Below are positions 20,233 through 29,739 of a stretch of 30,896 nucleotides of DNA, piece by piece. Each line of letters begins with the position of its first letter. Within the stretch, counting starts at the first letter, position 1. The notes under the pieces are model-generated. The model was not told where the DNA came from, made no database searches, and saw only the letters and a program-made list of their open reading frames with translations. The position numbers and the translations under genes are program-made. This stretch comes from a virus, in IMG/VR virus record IMGVR_UViG_3300010430_000332, positions 1 through 30,896 of that record. One strand, 5' to 3'.

Positions 20233-22550
20233 TGAGTCGATTACCAAGATTTAGAGCAACTCAACAAATTCAACCAGGACCTACGCCAGTAAGCACGCAA
20301 GGGCGCGGGTTGACTCAATTTGCTCAGCAAATTCAGCAAACAGAGCAAAAGCAATTTCTTCAACAGCAAGTCCAAAAGGCAGAAACAGCGGGCGAATTAG
20401 CTGGATTGCAGCCTGGATTTCAACCAGTAGCTGGTGGAAGTGAGGCTCAACGTGCTTTTAATCAGGCGGCATTAGCTACAAATAAACAACAAATTGCAAC
20501 CAATGTAATGCTTAATATCGAGAAATTTAAGCAGCAATCAATCTCTCAAAATCCGGATGCAGCCGTGGCTTATCAGCAATTTAATGCATTAGCTCAGCAG
20601 CATTCAGCTCAAGTTTTACAAGCAGTTCCTGAGCAGAATAGGGCGTATGCTCAAAACTTGTTGACTCATCAAATTGGATCAGCACAATTAGAATTGCAAC
20701 AAAGAGCGCTTAAACAACAGAAATTAAAAGCTAATGCTCAAGCGGTTCAAACATTAAATACTTATGATGAAAAGATTAATGATTCAATTAATAATATAAA
20801 TTGGTCTATGGGTGGAAAAGATGATACTTGGGAAGGTGTTGGTGGTAATGCTTTAGTTGGTTCACAGGTGAATGCTGCGGGCGCTTTGTTGGCGCAAAAA
20901 CAGCAGACTGCATCTTTAATGCTTGAAGGTGGTCAAATCACGAAGCGTGAATTTGATGCAATGAACAAAAATGATCAAGTTAATTTTAGACAAAATATTA
21001 TCCTTTCTCAGTTAAGATCAAAATTGAATGATGGTACTGCTGAGCCTTTTCTTAAGAAATTAACTTCTCAAAGCATTCCTGGGTTATCTGAGACTCAACA
21101 GCAGACCGTATTATCTAAAGCATTTAAAATGCGTAGTCAGTTTAATAATGCTGACCAACAAAATAAAGCTCTCGTTGCAAAGAATACTCAAGATTATATT
21201 TTTGGAATACAAAATGGCGCTCCTAGAAATGTCAGAATGGAAAGTACTTTTAATAGAACGTTTCCTGAAAAAAGTGGATTGCTTCAAGAGCAGGTTCAAG
21301 ATGCCCAGAAACTTCATGATACTGTAAGTGGTATATTGAGCTTACCTTTTGCTAAGCAGCAAGAAGCGTTAGATCATTTAAGACCAACAGATAAGGATGA
21401 TCCTGATTTTGGGCGCAATCTTAAGAATTGGAATTCAGCTAATTCGATGATTGCTCAAGCAAGACATAAGATTACCACAGATCCATTTCCTTATTTTGCA
21501 AGTCAGCCAAATATGGTTCATACCTATAACGAACAAGCTGCTCAGAATGATGCTGGTGTAGATTTAAATTCAATGTCTAGTTTAGGTGGTTTTAAGCCAT
21601 TATCTAAGAATCCAAAAGAAGCCATGGTAGTTGCTCAGCTTCAATATGGATTGCCATTAAATCAAACAAAGATTGTTTCAAATGAAAATGCTAAGTTGAT
21701 GGTAAATAATTTTAATGGATTGGCTCCTCAGCAACAGGTTAATCAGCTAGCTCAATGGCAGCGTGAATATGGTCAAACTTTCCCTATTTTAATGAGAAAT
21801 CTTCAGCATGATGGAAAAATGAAGTCAATGGATACATTCTTGGTTGGTGTTAGTCCGAATGACACGAGACTTCCAGATGTTGTTCAAGCCATGAATACTG
21901 ATGTTCCCACCTTGAAAAAGGCTCTTGATCCATCAAAATTTGAAGATCTTGAAACCGCAATGACACCTGGATTCTTTACTGATCAGCCCCTTGATGATTT
22001 TATTAATAGTTTGGGTGCATTCAAAAGTGTTTCAACAGCAGCCTATGTTGCGAAGACAAGAACATTAACTCAAAAGATTGCAATGTCTATGATGATAAAT
22101 GATTCATCTTTATCAGCTAAAGATGCGTGGCAACAAGCATCTGGGTTTATTACCGATAGATTTAATTTTGATTCTATTAACGGCTCTCCTATTAGGATAC
22201 CAAAGCAATTTGACCCGGGTGCTGTTAAATTTTATGCACAAGAAGAGCAGAAGAAGATTAAAGATTTCCCTTTTGTAATTTCACAAGATGCAAAAGGACT
22301 TCCAAATGCTCGTCAAGTTGACTTTAATACTACTATTAAAACTGGACACTGGGCTACAAATGCTCAAAACACGGGGTTAATTTGGGTCAACAATCAGGGT
22401 TCTGCAATGCATGATGGAAAAGGTCATACATTTCAAATATTCTTTAAAGATGCTTCTAACTCAAGTGCTAGAGCATTATTTGAGGAAGAGCAAAAGAATA
22501 AAAAACAAGTTAATTCAGATATTTTAAATTATAATCCGGCACTGCAATGA
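20232..22550 (+). CDS. Internal virion protein, gp15-like
   Basis: 772 residues, close in length to T7 gp15 (747). The first 170 residues are Gln/Ala-rich helices (GLTQFAQQIQQTEQKQFLQQ). The rest is long alpha-helical sequence with few membrane-type segments, ending in KKQVNSDILNYNPALQ. In T7 such proteins leave the capsid with the DNA and build a periplasmic channel. Position between gp14-like and gp16-like genes supports the role. The 3' end overlaps the next ATG (ATGA). Confidence 0.7.
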   Translation: MSRLPRFRATQQIQPGPTPVSTQGRGLTQFAQQIQQTEQKQFLQQQVQKAETAGELAGLQPGFQPVAGGSEAQRAFNQAALATNKQQIATNVMLNIEKFKQQSISQNPDAAVAYQQFNALAQQHSAQVLQAVPEQNRAYAQNLLTHQIGSAQLELQQRALKQQKLKANAQAVQTLNTYDEKINDSINNINWSMGGKDDTWEGVGGNALVGSQVNAAGALLAQKQQTASLMLEGGQITKREFDAMNKNDQVNFRQNIILSQLRSKLNDGTAEPFLKKLTSQSIPGLSETQQQTVLSKAFKMRSQFNNADQQNKALVAKNTQDYIFGIQNGAPRNVRMESTFNRTFPEKSGLLQEQVQDAQKLHDTVSGILSLPFAKQQEALDHLRPTDKDDPDFGRNLKNWNSANSMIAQARHKITTDPFPYFASQPNMVHTYNEQAAQNDAGVDLNSMSSLGGFKPLSKNPKEAMVVAQLQYGLPLNQTKIVSNENAKLMVNNFNGLAPQQQVNQLAQWQREYGQTFPILMRNLQHDGKMKSMDTFLVGVSPNDTRLPDVVQAMNTDVPTLKKALDPSKFEDLETAMTPGFFTDQPLDDFINSLGAFKSVSTAAYVAKTRTLTQKIAMSMMINDSSLSAKDAWQQASGFITDRFNFDSINGSPIRIPKQFDPGAVKFYAQEEQKKIKDFPFVISQDAKGLPNARQVDFNTTIKTGHWATNAQNTGLIWVNNQGSAMHDGKGHTFQIFFKDASNSSARALFEEEQKNKKQVNSDILNYNPALQ

Positions 22551-24130
22551 GAATAGATGATCAGGATAACAATCAGACGCCAAATGAGGAGCCAAGTTCT
22601 TCTGGTATGCCAATGCCTGGACCTCAGATATTTGAATCGGATGATAATCCAAAAGTATATATTAATAACTGGACTAATTTTATAAAAAGTGGTGAGCAAG
22701 CTGCTACTCAATCTAGTGTGGTTAGGCTTTATCGATCAGTTCGCAATACAGTAAATGATGCCGATACTGATTCTCCGGTTTTAAATTCAGATCAAATTGA
22801 TGATTTAAGAAAAAACAGACCTGGTCTTGGCTTATATACCGGAATCAGGCAAAAAACAGCAAATGCTATTGTAAATGATTATGATTCTAATCAAGCTCGC
22901 CAGAATATTCTTTCACATGCAGAGCCAACGATTTGGGGTGGTATTAGTGGTTTTGCTGGGACAATGTCTGGTTCTCTAATTACTGACCCTTTGGCGACTG
23001 GTGCCGCCATTGGGGTTGGTATTTTGCAGCCTGAAACGATACCCGAAATGGTTGGTGCTGAATCTCAGACGATGGGTCAAGCATTAGTTGAAAGAACAGC
23101 GAGTCGAGTAGCAAAAGGAGCTCTAGAGGGAGCTGCGTTTAGTGCTACTCAAGAAGGTGCTAAAAAAATAGAGGATGCTACCAATGGGGACACATTTGAT
23201 TCTTACCGTGCTGGGCTTAATATTGGCGCTAATATGTTTTGGGGTGGGGCCTTGCATAGCCTTGGTGGATTTATTTCGGACCAGTTTAAAAAGCCGGCTC
23301 AAGTGTTGGAGGGAAAGCCATCAATAGGAACAGATGCATCTTTAGATACTTCTCAAACAGCAACTCAGATGCTTGGAAACGGACAAGATCCCCAAGTTGA
23401 TTTTCCTATTAAGAATGGCTTTACGCAGCAAGTTCAAAAGCTTCATCAAGATATGTTCAACAATAATATATCTAGTGAAGATATGCTTAATGCTTTGGAC
23501 AGCGCAAAAGGCTCTATTGATGAAAGTCTTTCTCCGTTAAACGATCAGCTTAAGCCATTAGACGATGCTTTAAGTGATGCAAATTTAACGTGGGAACAAG
23601 TTAAAAATATAAATAGTCAGATGGAAGATCCTGAGGATTTTTCTCCTATTGGCAAGCTATTTAATAAGATTTCGCCTATTTTGCAGGCAGCTCAAGATCT
23701 GAGTGGAAAAGATTCAATTGATGATGCTATTGATGAAATAAACCCTATTTGGGAAAACAGAAAAGATCTTCAAATGAGATCCAAATCTGAAGAAGTTTAT
23801 AGGGCTATGGTTAATTCTCCAGAGCAGAATTTAACAAAAGAAAACATGAATGAATATGTAAATAACGTTCGTGATCCAGAAAATGATTATGTTAATGGGA
23901 TTGGTCAGCAATCTCCTGATGTAGAAGGTGCGCCTATTAAAAGTCAGAAGAGTCTATTAGAAGATAGATTTCCTGATGACTATAAAAAGGAGTTGCTCGA
24001 CAATACTACACTTACTGATGATGAACAAAATGAATTAGATGAGATAAATAAGAAATCTCAAGCTAAGTCAGCTCTAAGAAAGGCTTTAGATAGGACTATA
24101 ATGTGCCTAGGAGGTACTGCTGGTGAGTAG
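22547..24130 (+). CDS. Internal virion protein, N-terminal half of a gp16-like ejection protein
   Basis: 527 residues. The first 70 are acidic and Pro/Asn-rich. Residues about 126-164 (IWGGISGFAGTMSGSLITDP, then ATGAAIGVGIL) and 220-245 form hydrophobic, glycine-zipper-like helices able to insert in membrane. The C-terminal 250 are charged helices. With the next gene (842 residues) the total is 1369, close to the single T7 gp16 (1318), so one ancestral protein may be split in two. I see no lytic transglycosylase motif, which T7 gp16 carries at its N-terminus. Role inferred from order. Confidence 0.6.
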   Translation: MRIDDQDNNQTPNEEPSSSGMPMPGPQIFESDDNPKVYINNWTNFIKSGEQAATQSSVVRLYRSVRNTVNDADTDSPVLNSDQIDDLRKNRPGLGLYTGIRQKTANAIVNDYDSNQARQNILSHAEPTIWGGISGFAGTMSGSLITDPLATGAAIGVGILQPETIPEMVGAESQTMGQALVERTASRVAKGALEGAAFSATQEGAKKIEDATNGDTFDSYRAGLNIGANMFWGGALHSLGGFISDQFKKPAQVLEGKPSIGTDASLDTSQTATQMLGNGQDPQVDFPIKNGFTQQVQKLHQDMFNNNISSEDMLNALDSAKGSIDESLSPLNDQLKPLDDALSDANLTWEQVKNINSQMEDPEDFSPIGKLFNKISPILQAAQDLSGKDSIDDAIDEINPIWENRKDLQMRSKSEEVYRAMVNSPEQNLTKENMNEYVNNVRDPENDYVNGIGQQSPDVEGAPIKSQKSLLEDRFPDDYKKELLDNTTLTDDEQNELDEINKKSQAKSALRKALDRTIMCLGGTAGE

Positions 24131-26651
24131 AGATTGCTTTAATATATTAAAAGAAGGCGCTGGAGATTTCTTTGAGAAAGAAAATCTTGAAGATATATTT
24201 GGTCGTCTAAAAAATGCTCAAGCAGAAGCTGCTGATAATGCATCTGATTTGCATAATAAGCTAGTTAATGCTGGAGATTCTATATTTGAAGATGAATCTT
24301 TAAGAAAAGATCTAAAGGAATTCTCGTTCTATCGAAATATAGAAATTAAGAACCAAATGTTGAGATTGGTTGGAAGGTTTGAGGGTAGAGAAAATGGCTT
24401 GAGAGATGCGTTGATAAGCTATATTGATGGCACGCAGAAAGGTCTTGAGGGATCACGTGATTCACTTGAGCTTAGAATTAGAACACTTGAGTCAGAACTT
24501 TTAGACAGGTTTAAGACAGATTTAAAGAAAAATAATCTCTTGGAAAAGTGGAATAGCAAAGATAGAGAAGTTGAGATTGCTAACTCAATTAAAGATAACT
24601 CACATCCAGAAGAAGATATTGACACAATTGGTAAAATGGTTAATGACTTGTTTAGCCAGACTAATGAGCTTTACAAGAAAAATGGTATTTTTATACAAGA
24701 ACTCGAAGATCGGATTACTAGAAACTTTCATAATAAGCAGAAGATGACGAATTCGAGTGATTCCTTTCTTGAAAGACAAAAAGATAGAAAGAATCTTTCT
24801 CAAAAAGAGAGATTTGAAAAGGCATTTCAGCGTTGGTTCAAGTTTACAAATCCACTTCTTGATAAAGAAAAGACTTTTGGTGAAGTTAATAAAGACGATG
24901 AAGCTGAACAAGAAAGAATTATGAAGAAGATATTCAACACCTTGACAAATGGCGGGAATATTTATGATGAACCTAAGTCAATGCAGCAATTGCTTACATC
25001 TAAGCGTGCTTTGCACTGGAAAGACGGCGAATCAAAGGTAAATTATAATAGAGAATATGGTGTTGGAACTATCCATAGAGCTGTTGAATCTGAGTTTAGA
25101 AGGTCAGCACGTCAAATTGCATCTCTTGAAAGACTTGGCATTAATAAAAATCAAATGCTGAAAGACGTTATAAAATCTGCAGAAAAAGAATTTCCAGATA
25201 TGTCAAAGAAGTTTAACAAAAAAGACGACTTCAATAAGATTAAACGAATATTGGATACAGCTACGGGATCACTTGAGGACCCAGATTCGTCTGCCGCTAC
25301 GATTGGTGGAAACTTAAGAGCAGCAATGAATATTGCAAAGCTTGGTGGCGTTGTAATATCGTCTCTTCCGGATCTTGCAGCTATTACTATTGAGAACAAG
25401 AGAATTTATGGAGGATTTGTAAAGTCTGCACTGGGAACCATTCAAGGATTAGTAAGAGCTAAATCAGATGCCGATAAAGCTATTTTCGGTGATCTTTTAA
25501 AGAGCTATACATTATCTGAAGTAGGTAATAATACACGCTGGTTTACAGCGGAAGATGCTGGTGTGGGTGTAATGTCCAAGCTTCAGTCTCTTTCATTTAA
25601 GTTAAATGGTCTTCATTGGTGGGATAAAGGTAATAGGATTTCAATTGCCGTAGCCAATGCTCGTCATTTAGCAATTAACAAAGATCTATCTTTTGCTGAC
25701 ATGGTTGAGCGTGATAAGAAATTTGGTGAAGAAAACGTTCGAATTCTAAAGTTATATAATTTAACGGGTCCAGAATGGGATCTCATTAGAAAACAGCCAT
25801 TAAGAATGGCAGACAGCAAAGGCTATATTGTTCCTGACTCAGTTGATGATATTTCGGATAAAGATATTAAACTGCTTCTGAATCAAGAAGGAAGACGGCG
25901 AGTCTCAGATTCTGATATCGATAATAGAAGATCAGATATAAAAACTAAGTTAGGCGCCTATTTTCAAGATCGAGTAGATCATGGGATTCTTCGTCCTTCG
26001 GCTAAAGACAGAGATATCTGGTTTCAAGGTACAAGATCTGGGACTTGGATTGGGCAGGTAATGAGAATGATGGCTCAATTTAAGCTTTATGGGACCACCT
26101 TTATTTCTAAGCCATTAGGAAGACTTGTTTATGGTCAAGGGGCTGAAAGTTTTTGGCAGGGAATGCTTTCCGGTCAATCAGATCGTAAAGGTCTGGTTCA
26201 GTTGATGGCCTACGGCACTGTTTTAGGCTATTTATCAGCGACGGCTTCAAATTTCACTAAAGGTGTTTCTCCACCAGATCCAGAAAAGATTGATACATTG
26301 TTAGATGCGTTTAGTCGAGGAGGTGGTTTGGGTATGTATTCGGACCTTCTTTTATCTAACCATGGTCAATTTGGTGAAAGCACTTTAGCACAATTAGCTG
26401 GTCCATCGATTGGTGAAATTAATAACCTTATTACACTGGCTACAGATCCAATTCATGGACAATTTAGTACTCAGCAAGCATTTAATTTCGTAAAGGGTAA
26501 TACACCCTTGATTAATACCTTCTATGCGAAGTATCCTATTGATTATTTATTGCTCAATAGAATACAGGAAGCAATAAATCCTGGGTATTTTAGAAGAAAA
26601 ACACAAGAATTACGTAAAGAAGGTCAAACGTATATTTTTCCACCTTTATAG
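24123..26651 (+). CDS. Internal virion protein, C-terminal half of a gp16-like ejection protein
   Basis: 842 residues starting at GTG 24123; AGGAGGT at 24109-24115 sets the start. The frame is closed by TAG at 24108-24110, so no frameshift fusion is needed. The first 240 residues are long charged coiled coils (LELRIRTLESELLDRF). From about 390, IGGNLRAAMNIAKLGGVVIS and the LPDLAAITIENKRIYGG stretch match the large podoviral ejection proteins. NGLHWWDKGNRISIAVANAR and MAQFKLYGTTFISKPLGRLV are other family-like blocks. The C-terminal end (LLLNRIQEAINPGYFRR) is also typical. Forms part of the DNA-translocating channel. Confidence 0.7.
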   Translation: MSRDCFNILKEGAGDFFEKENLEDIFGRLKNAQAEAADNASDLHNKLVNAGDSIFEDESLRKDLKEFSFYRNIEIKNQMLRLVGRFEGRENGLRDALISYIDGTQKGLEGSRDSLELRIRTLESELLDRFKTDLKKNNLLEKWNSKDREVEIANSIKDNSHPEEDIDTIGKMVNDLFSQTNELYKKNGIFIQELEDRITRNFHNKQKMTNSSDSFLERQKDRKNLSQKERFEKAFQRWFKFTNPLLDKEKTFGEVNKDDEAEQERIMKKIFNTLTNGGNIYDEPKSMQQLLTSKRALHWKDGESKVNYNREYGVGTIHRAVESEFRRSARQIASLERLGINKNQMLKDVIKSAEKEFPDMSKKFNKKDDFNKIKRILDTATGSLEDPDSSAATIGGNLRAAMNIAKLGGVVISSLPDLAAITIENKRIYGGFVKSALGTIQGLVRAKSDADKAIFGDLLKSYTLSEVGNNTRWFTAEDAGVGVMSKLQSLSFKLNGLHWWDKGNRISIAVANARHLAINKDLSFADMVERDKKFGEENVRILKLYNLTGPEWDLIRKQPLRMADSKGYIVPDSVDDISDKDIKLLLNQEGRRRVSDSDIDNRRSDIKTKLGAYFQDRVDHGILRPSAKDRDIWFQGTRSGTWIGQVMRMMAQFKLYGTTFISKPLGRLVYGQGAESFWQGMLSGQSDRKGLVQLMAYGTVLGYLSATASNFTKGVSPPDPEKIDTLLDAFSRGGGLGMYSDLLLSNHGQFGESTLAQLAGPSIGEINNLITLATDPIHGQFSTQQAFNFVKGNTPLINTFYAKYPIDYLLLNRIQEAINPGYFRRKTQELRKEGQTYIFPPL

Positions 26652-26660
26652 GAGTTTAAA

Positions 26661-28148
26661 ATGGCATCACCAGAAGTTTTTGACAATCCAAATAGACGGC
26701 AGTATACAGCGAGCGCTAGTCAGACTGTCTTTGCATATCCATTTCTTATTTTTGAGGAAGAAGATATCGCAGTTTATTATCAGGCTGTTGGCACTGATGA
26801 TGCTGTTCTTTTGACTCTAAATGTCGATTATACGGTGACAGGTGTTGGTAATGAAGGTGGTGGTAATGTAATACTTACTACTCCAGCAACTCTTGGCGAC
26901 ATCATTACTGTTAACTCTGAAGTAGCATTTACTCAGTTAGTAGATTTCTCAGTCGGTGGCGAATTTACAGCCGATACGATCAACTTTGTGAATGACAAGC
27001 TAACTCGCCTTATTCAGCAGGTTAAAAGTCTGATAGAGAATCAGGGTTTAACCTATGAGGCTTCTGCAGTAATTGATCAGAATCAGACGACAAGAAAAGA
27101 TACACGACTTCCTGTTCTTCCTGCTAATACCGGAGCTGGCATCCCTATTTGGACGAAAAATAGCGATGGAGCTTTAGTAGCTGGCGTCTGTGCTGAGGAA
27201 GAAGGCTGTTCTACACTTAGATCTGAATTGATTAGTGATACAAATGGTTCTGATGGTGCTCACATTGTTGGTTATTATGATCCACAGGCTATGACAGGCA
27301 CAACTGTTGGCGATGCGTTGGATAATATTATTAACACAGTGGTTGCTGATATCTTCCAGACTGGTGATGTAAAGCTTACTTTTAGAGCAGCGTCTGATCC
27401 TGGTTGGGTTTTGATGGATGACGGAACGATTGGTGATGCTATCTCAGGCGCTACAAGCCGCGCTAACGCCGATACAGAAGATCTCTTTACATTGTTGTGG
27501 AATAATATTATCGACCAGTGGGCGCCTGTTTCTGGAGGTCGTGGTGCTTCGGCTGCAGCTGACTTTGCGGCAAGTAAAACTATTATGTTGCCACGTGTTC
27601 TTGGTAGGGCTATGGCTGTTTCTGGTTTGGCGACATTAAGTCAGGAGTTCATTGCTGATTTCACAACTGATCAATTAACGGTAGCAGATGCCAATATTTA
27701 TTATACTGGTACGCCAGTTCAGTTAACTACCACGGGCACTTTGCCAACTGGTTTACTGACTGCAACCACATATTATGTGATACCAGTGAGCGGTTCTATT
27801 ATTAAATTAGCAGCTACCGAAGCTGATGCTGTAGCTGGAACTGAGGTTACATTCACCACAAATGGCTCAGGCGTTCACTCTGCTAATGTGCAGTTTACTA
27901 GCAGAGCGCTTGGTGAAACGGTTGGTGAAGAAGCGCATGTTCTACTTAAAAATGAGATGACGGAGCATGTTCACACTTATGATAAAGGTAATGTTGTTAC
28001 GTTTAAGCAACCAACGGTTGCGTCTGGATCAGTAAATGAAGGTGTAGTAGGCGCAAACACTGGAAATGCAGCGGCAGATGGGTTGATTTCAAATGCTCAT
28101 AATAATATTCCACCTACTTCATTCTTTAATGTAATGGTTAAGCTATAG
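26661..28148 (+). CDS. Tail fibre/tail-collar protein (T7 gp17-like N-terminus)
   Basis: 495 residues. The N-terminal 150, from NRRQYTASASQTVFAYPFLI through FTADTINFVNDKLTRLIQQV, is the T7 tail-fibre attachment domain that docks on the nozzle. From about residue 240, GDVKLTFRAASDPGWVLMDD, LFTLLWNNI, and the TIMLPRVLGRAMAVSG stretch form a phage tail-collar-like domain. The ending with HVLLKNEMTEHVHTYDKG and NNIPPTSFFNVMVKL is typical of these. An insertion at about 333-415 (from LTVADANIYYTGTPVQL) interrupts the collar domain and is probably a separate exposed beta domain. This is the likely primary host-recognition fibre. AGGAG before ATG. Confidence 0.82.
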   Translation: MASPEVFDNPNRRQYTASASQTVFAYPFLIFEEEDIAVYYQAVGTDDAVLLTLNVDYTVTGVGNEGGGNVILTTPATLGDIITVNSEVAFTQLVDFSVGGEFTADTINFVNDKLTRLIQQVKSLIENQGLTYEASAVIDQNQTTRKDTRLPVLPANTGAGIPIWTKNSDGALVAGVCAEEEGCSTLRSELISDTNGSDGAHIVGYYDPQAMTGTTVGDALDNIINTVVADIFQTGDVKLTFRAASDPGWVLMDDGTIGDAISGATSRANADTEDLFTLLWNNIIDQWAPVSGGRGASAAADFAASKTIMLPRVLGRAMAVSGLATLSQEFIADFTTDQLTVADANIYYTGTPVQLTTTGTLPTGLLTATTYYVIPVSGSIIKLAATEADAVAGTEVTFTTNGSGVHSANVQFTSRALGETVGEEAHVLLKNEMTEHVHTYDKGNVVTFKQPTVASGSVNEGVVGANTGNAAADGLISNAHNNIPPTSFFNVMVKL

Positions 28149-28156
28149 GAGATAGC

Positions 28157-28615
28157 ATGTTTCATGTGGAGCAATTTAGAAGACTTATTGTTCGACCTAC
28201 TCTTGAAGAAATGGGCGCATGGTCAATCGGAGCTGAGAATCTCCTGATTGGCACATGTGCTCAAGAAACAGAGATGGGGTGCTATTTAAAGCAACTTGGT
28301 AATGGTCCAGCGTTGGGAATTTACCAAATGGAGCCAGCTACATACGATGATATCTGGAAAAACTATCTTAATTTTAATCCTAAGAAAGCTCAATACGTAG
28401 AACGCACAGACATTCCCGAACCGGAAGTGATGATTTACGACCTAAAGTTTGCAACTCAAATGGCTAGATTTCACTACCTTCGAGTGAGTGAAGCAATCCC
28501 GCAGACCGATAATCCAGAAGAATTAGGGAAGTATTGGAAAAAATACTACAACACAATAAAAGGTAAAGGAACCGTAGAAGAATTCGTTAAGAATTATATG
28601 CTATATGCTGTATAA
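28157..28615 (+). CDS. Peptidoglycan hydrolase (lysozyme-like endolysin)
   Basis: 152 residues, no signal peptide. LLIGTCAQETEMGCYLKQLG (residues 29-48) carries the Gln-Glu of lysozyme/transglycosylase folds, with Glu37 the likely catalytic acid. GNGPALGIYQMEPATYDDIW supplies the matching GxYQ(M)-type substrate-cleft motif. The C-terminus (GKYWKKYYNTIKGKGTVEEF) is helical. Opens the lysis region after the tail fibre (AGGAG before the ATG) and would need the downstream membrane proteins for export. Fold and role well supported; bond specificity not determined. Confidence 0.75.
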   Translation: MFHVEQFRRLIVRPTLEEMGAWSIGAENLLIGTCAQETEMGCYLKQLGNGPALGIYQMEPATYDDIWKNYLNFNPKKAQYVERTDIPEPEVMIYDLKFATQMARFHYLRVSEAIPQTDNPEELGKYWKKYYNTIKGKGTVEEFVKNYMLYAV

Positions 28616-28625
28616 TATGTGATCT

Positions 28626-29297
28626 ATGGATAAGGATGACACGAACAAGGTGCTTTCCGATTTACAGGAAAGTAATCGACAACAATCTAAAGATATTCAA
28701 AAGCTCAAGAGGTATGCGGAAACTCTAGGCGGCGAAGTATTAGACACGTCTGACGAATTGCAGAAAGTGGTTAAGACAATTGATGGAGTTCATGATCGTA
28801 TTGAGGAAAAGATCACTGAATTTATATCAATTTGGGAGCTTCAGAAATATCAATACGAGCGAGAAAAAATGAACACATTTACTAAATCTATTATGGCATT
28901 TATTGCGAGCAGTATTTTCTACTTTATGTGGCTATGCTTTTCACCACTAGTTCCCTATGTAATCCTTCACAACCTGGAGTTGCTAAGCAAGTGGCTAGTT
29001 GTGGTGGGTACAGTATTTTTCGGCCTTGGAGCCGCTTATTTGCTCTCTCAGGATAAGAATGATGTGCCATTTTTCATGAAAAGCCTGAGTCCCACACTAT
29101 TTCGTCGTAAAAATGTGGCAATTATGATTGGCTGGCTGAGTGCGCCCATCTTTATGTGCTATCTTGCCTATGCTACGATAGATTATGGTGGTCATTTTAT
29201 GACCGCTTCTGCATTTGCTTTTAACGTGGCAGCATTTTTGCAGGAGTTTACGATATTTCTAACGGCCTGCGTGGTGAAATATGACGTTAAATGTTGA
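28626..29297 (+). CDS. Four-span membrane protein with N-terminal coiled coil
   Basis: 223 residues. Residues 1-85 are charged heptad-like helices (QESNRQQSKDIQKLKRYAET). Four hydrophobic segments follow at about 88-112, 118-139, 161-183 and 188-217. I recognise no family. Ribosome site is poor (GTGATCT before the ATG), suggesting low expression. It overlaps the next coiled-coil membrane gene by 17 bp. Possible roles: holin or antiholin, or a superinfection-exclusion protein. Location between endolysin and a holin-like gene favours lysis control. Confidence 0.55.
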   Translation: MDKDDTNKVLSDLQESNRQQSKDIQKLKRYAETLGGEVLDTSDELQKVVKTIDGVHDRIEEKITEFISIWELQKYQYEREKMNTFTKSIMAFIASSIFYFMWLCFSPLVPYVILHNLELLSKWLVVVGTVFFGLGAAYLLSQDKNDVPFFMKSLSPTLFRRKNVAIMIGWLSAPIFMCYLAYATIDYGGHFMTASAFAFNVAAFLQEFTIFLTACVVKYDVKC

Positions 29298-29730
29298 AAT
29301 TTTACAGTCTCAGATAAAAGAAAACCGCGACGATATTAACAATGCGAACAACTTTTATCATGAGCTGGATAAATCCATATCCCTTCTAAAGAAGGAAACG
29401 CATGATTTGAAATCTACTGTTGAAGAACTTAGTAATAAAATTGATCAAATTTCGGCGACACAAGCTGATATCTATGCTAAATTAATACCAGATGTTCAAA
29501 AGGTGACCTCTGAAGTAACAGGGATCAAGGACAACATCTTAGCTATTAATAAGCGTCATGAGCGTGAAGACCATGATCGTGAGCGCAATATTAATATTAG
29601 AAAATGGCTAGTGAGCAATTGGCGGTTGGTTGTGGCTAGTTTAGTAGTGATTGTTGGTGCTTACGAGGGAGGTAAGCAGCTCTACTATATGCCATCTCCA
29701 AAATACAATACTCATGAAGTCCGAAAATAA
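29281..29730 (+). CDS. Coiled-coil, single-span membrane protein
   Basis: 149 residues. Residues 5-95 are a long coiled coil (HELDKSISLLKKETHDLKST). One hydrophobic span lies at about 113-130 (WRLVVASLVVIVGAYEGG) and a short polar tail follows, so the N-terminus is probably cytoplasmic. The outline recalls XhlA-type lysis accessory proteins and small phage membrane proteins of unknown role. ATG at 29281 lies inside the upstream gene, with GGTGA before it. Confidence 0.55.
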   Translation: MTLNVEILQSQIKENRDDINNANNFYHELDKSISLLKKETHDLKSTVEELSNKIDQISATQADIYAKLIPDVQKVTSEVTGIKDNILAINKRHEREDHDRERNINIRKWLVSNWRLVVASLVVIVGAYEGGKQLYYMPSPKYNTHEVRK

Positions 29731-29739
29731 GGATATATC

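Noticed and set aside
24100-24130. Programmed frameshift fusing the two gp16-like genes
   Set aside because: The second frame is closed by TAG at 24108-24110, no slippery run is present, and AGGAGGT before GTG 24123 explains independent initiation.
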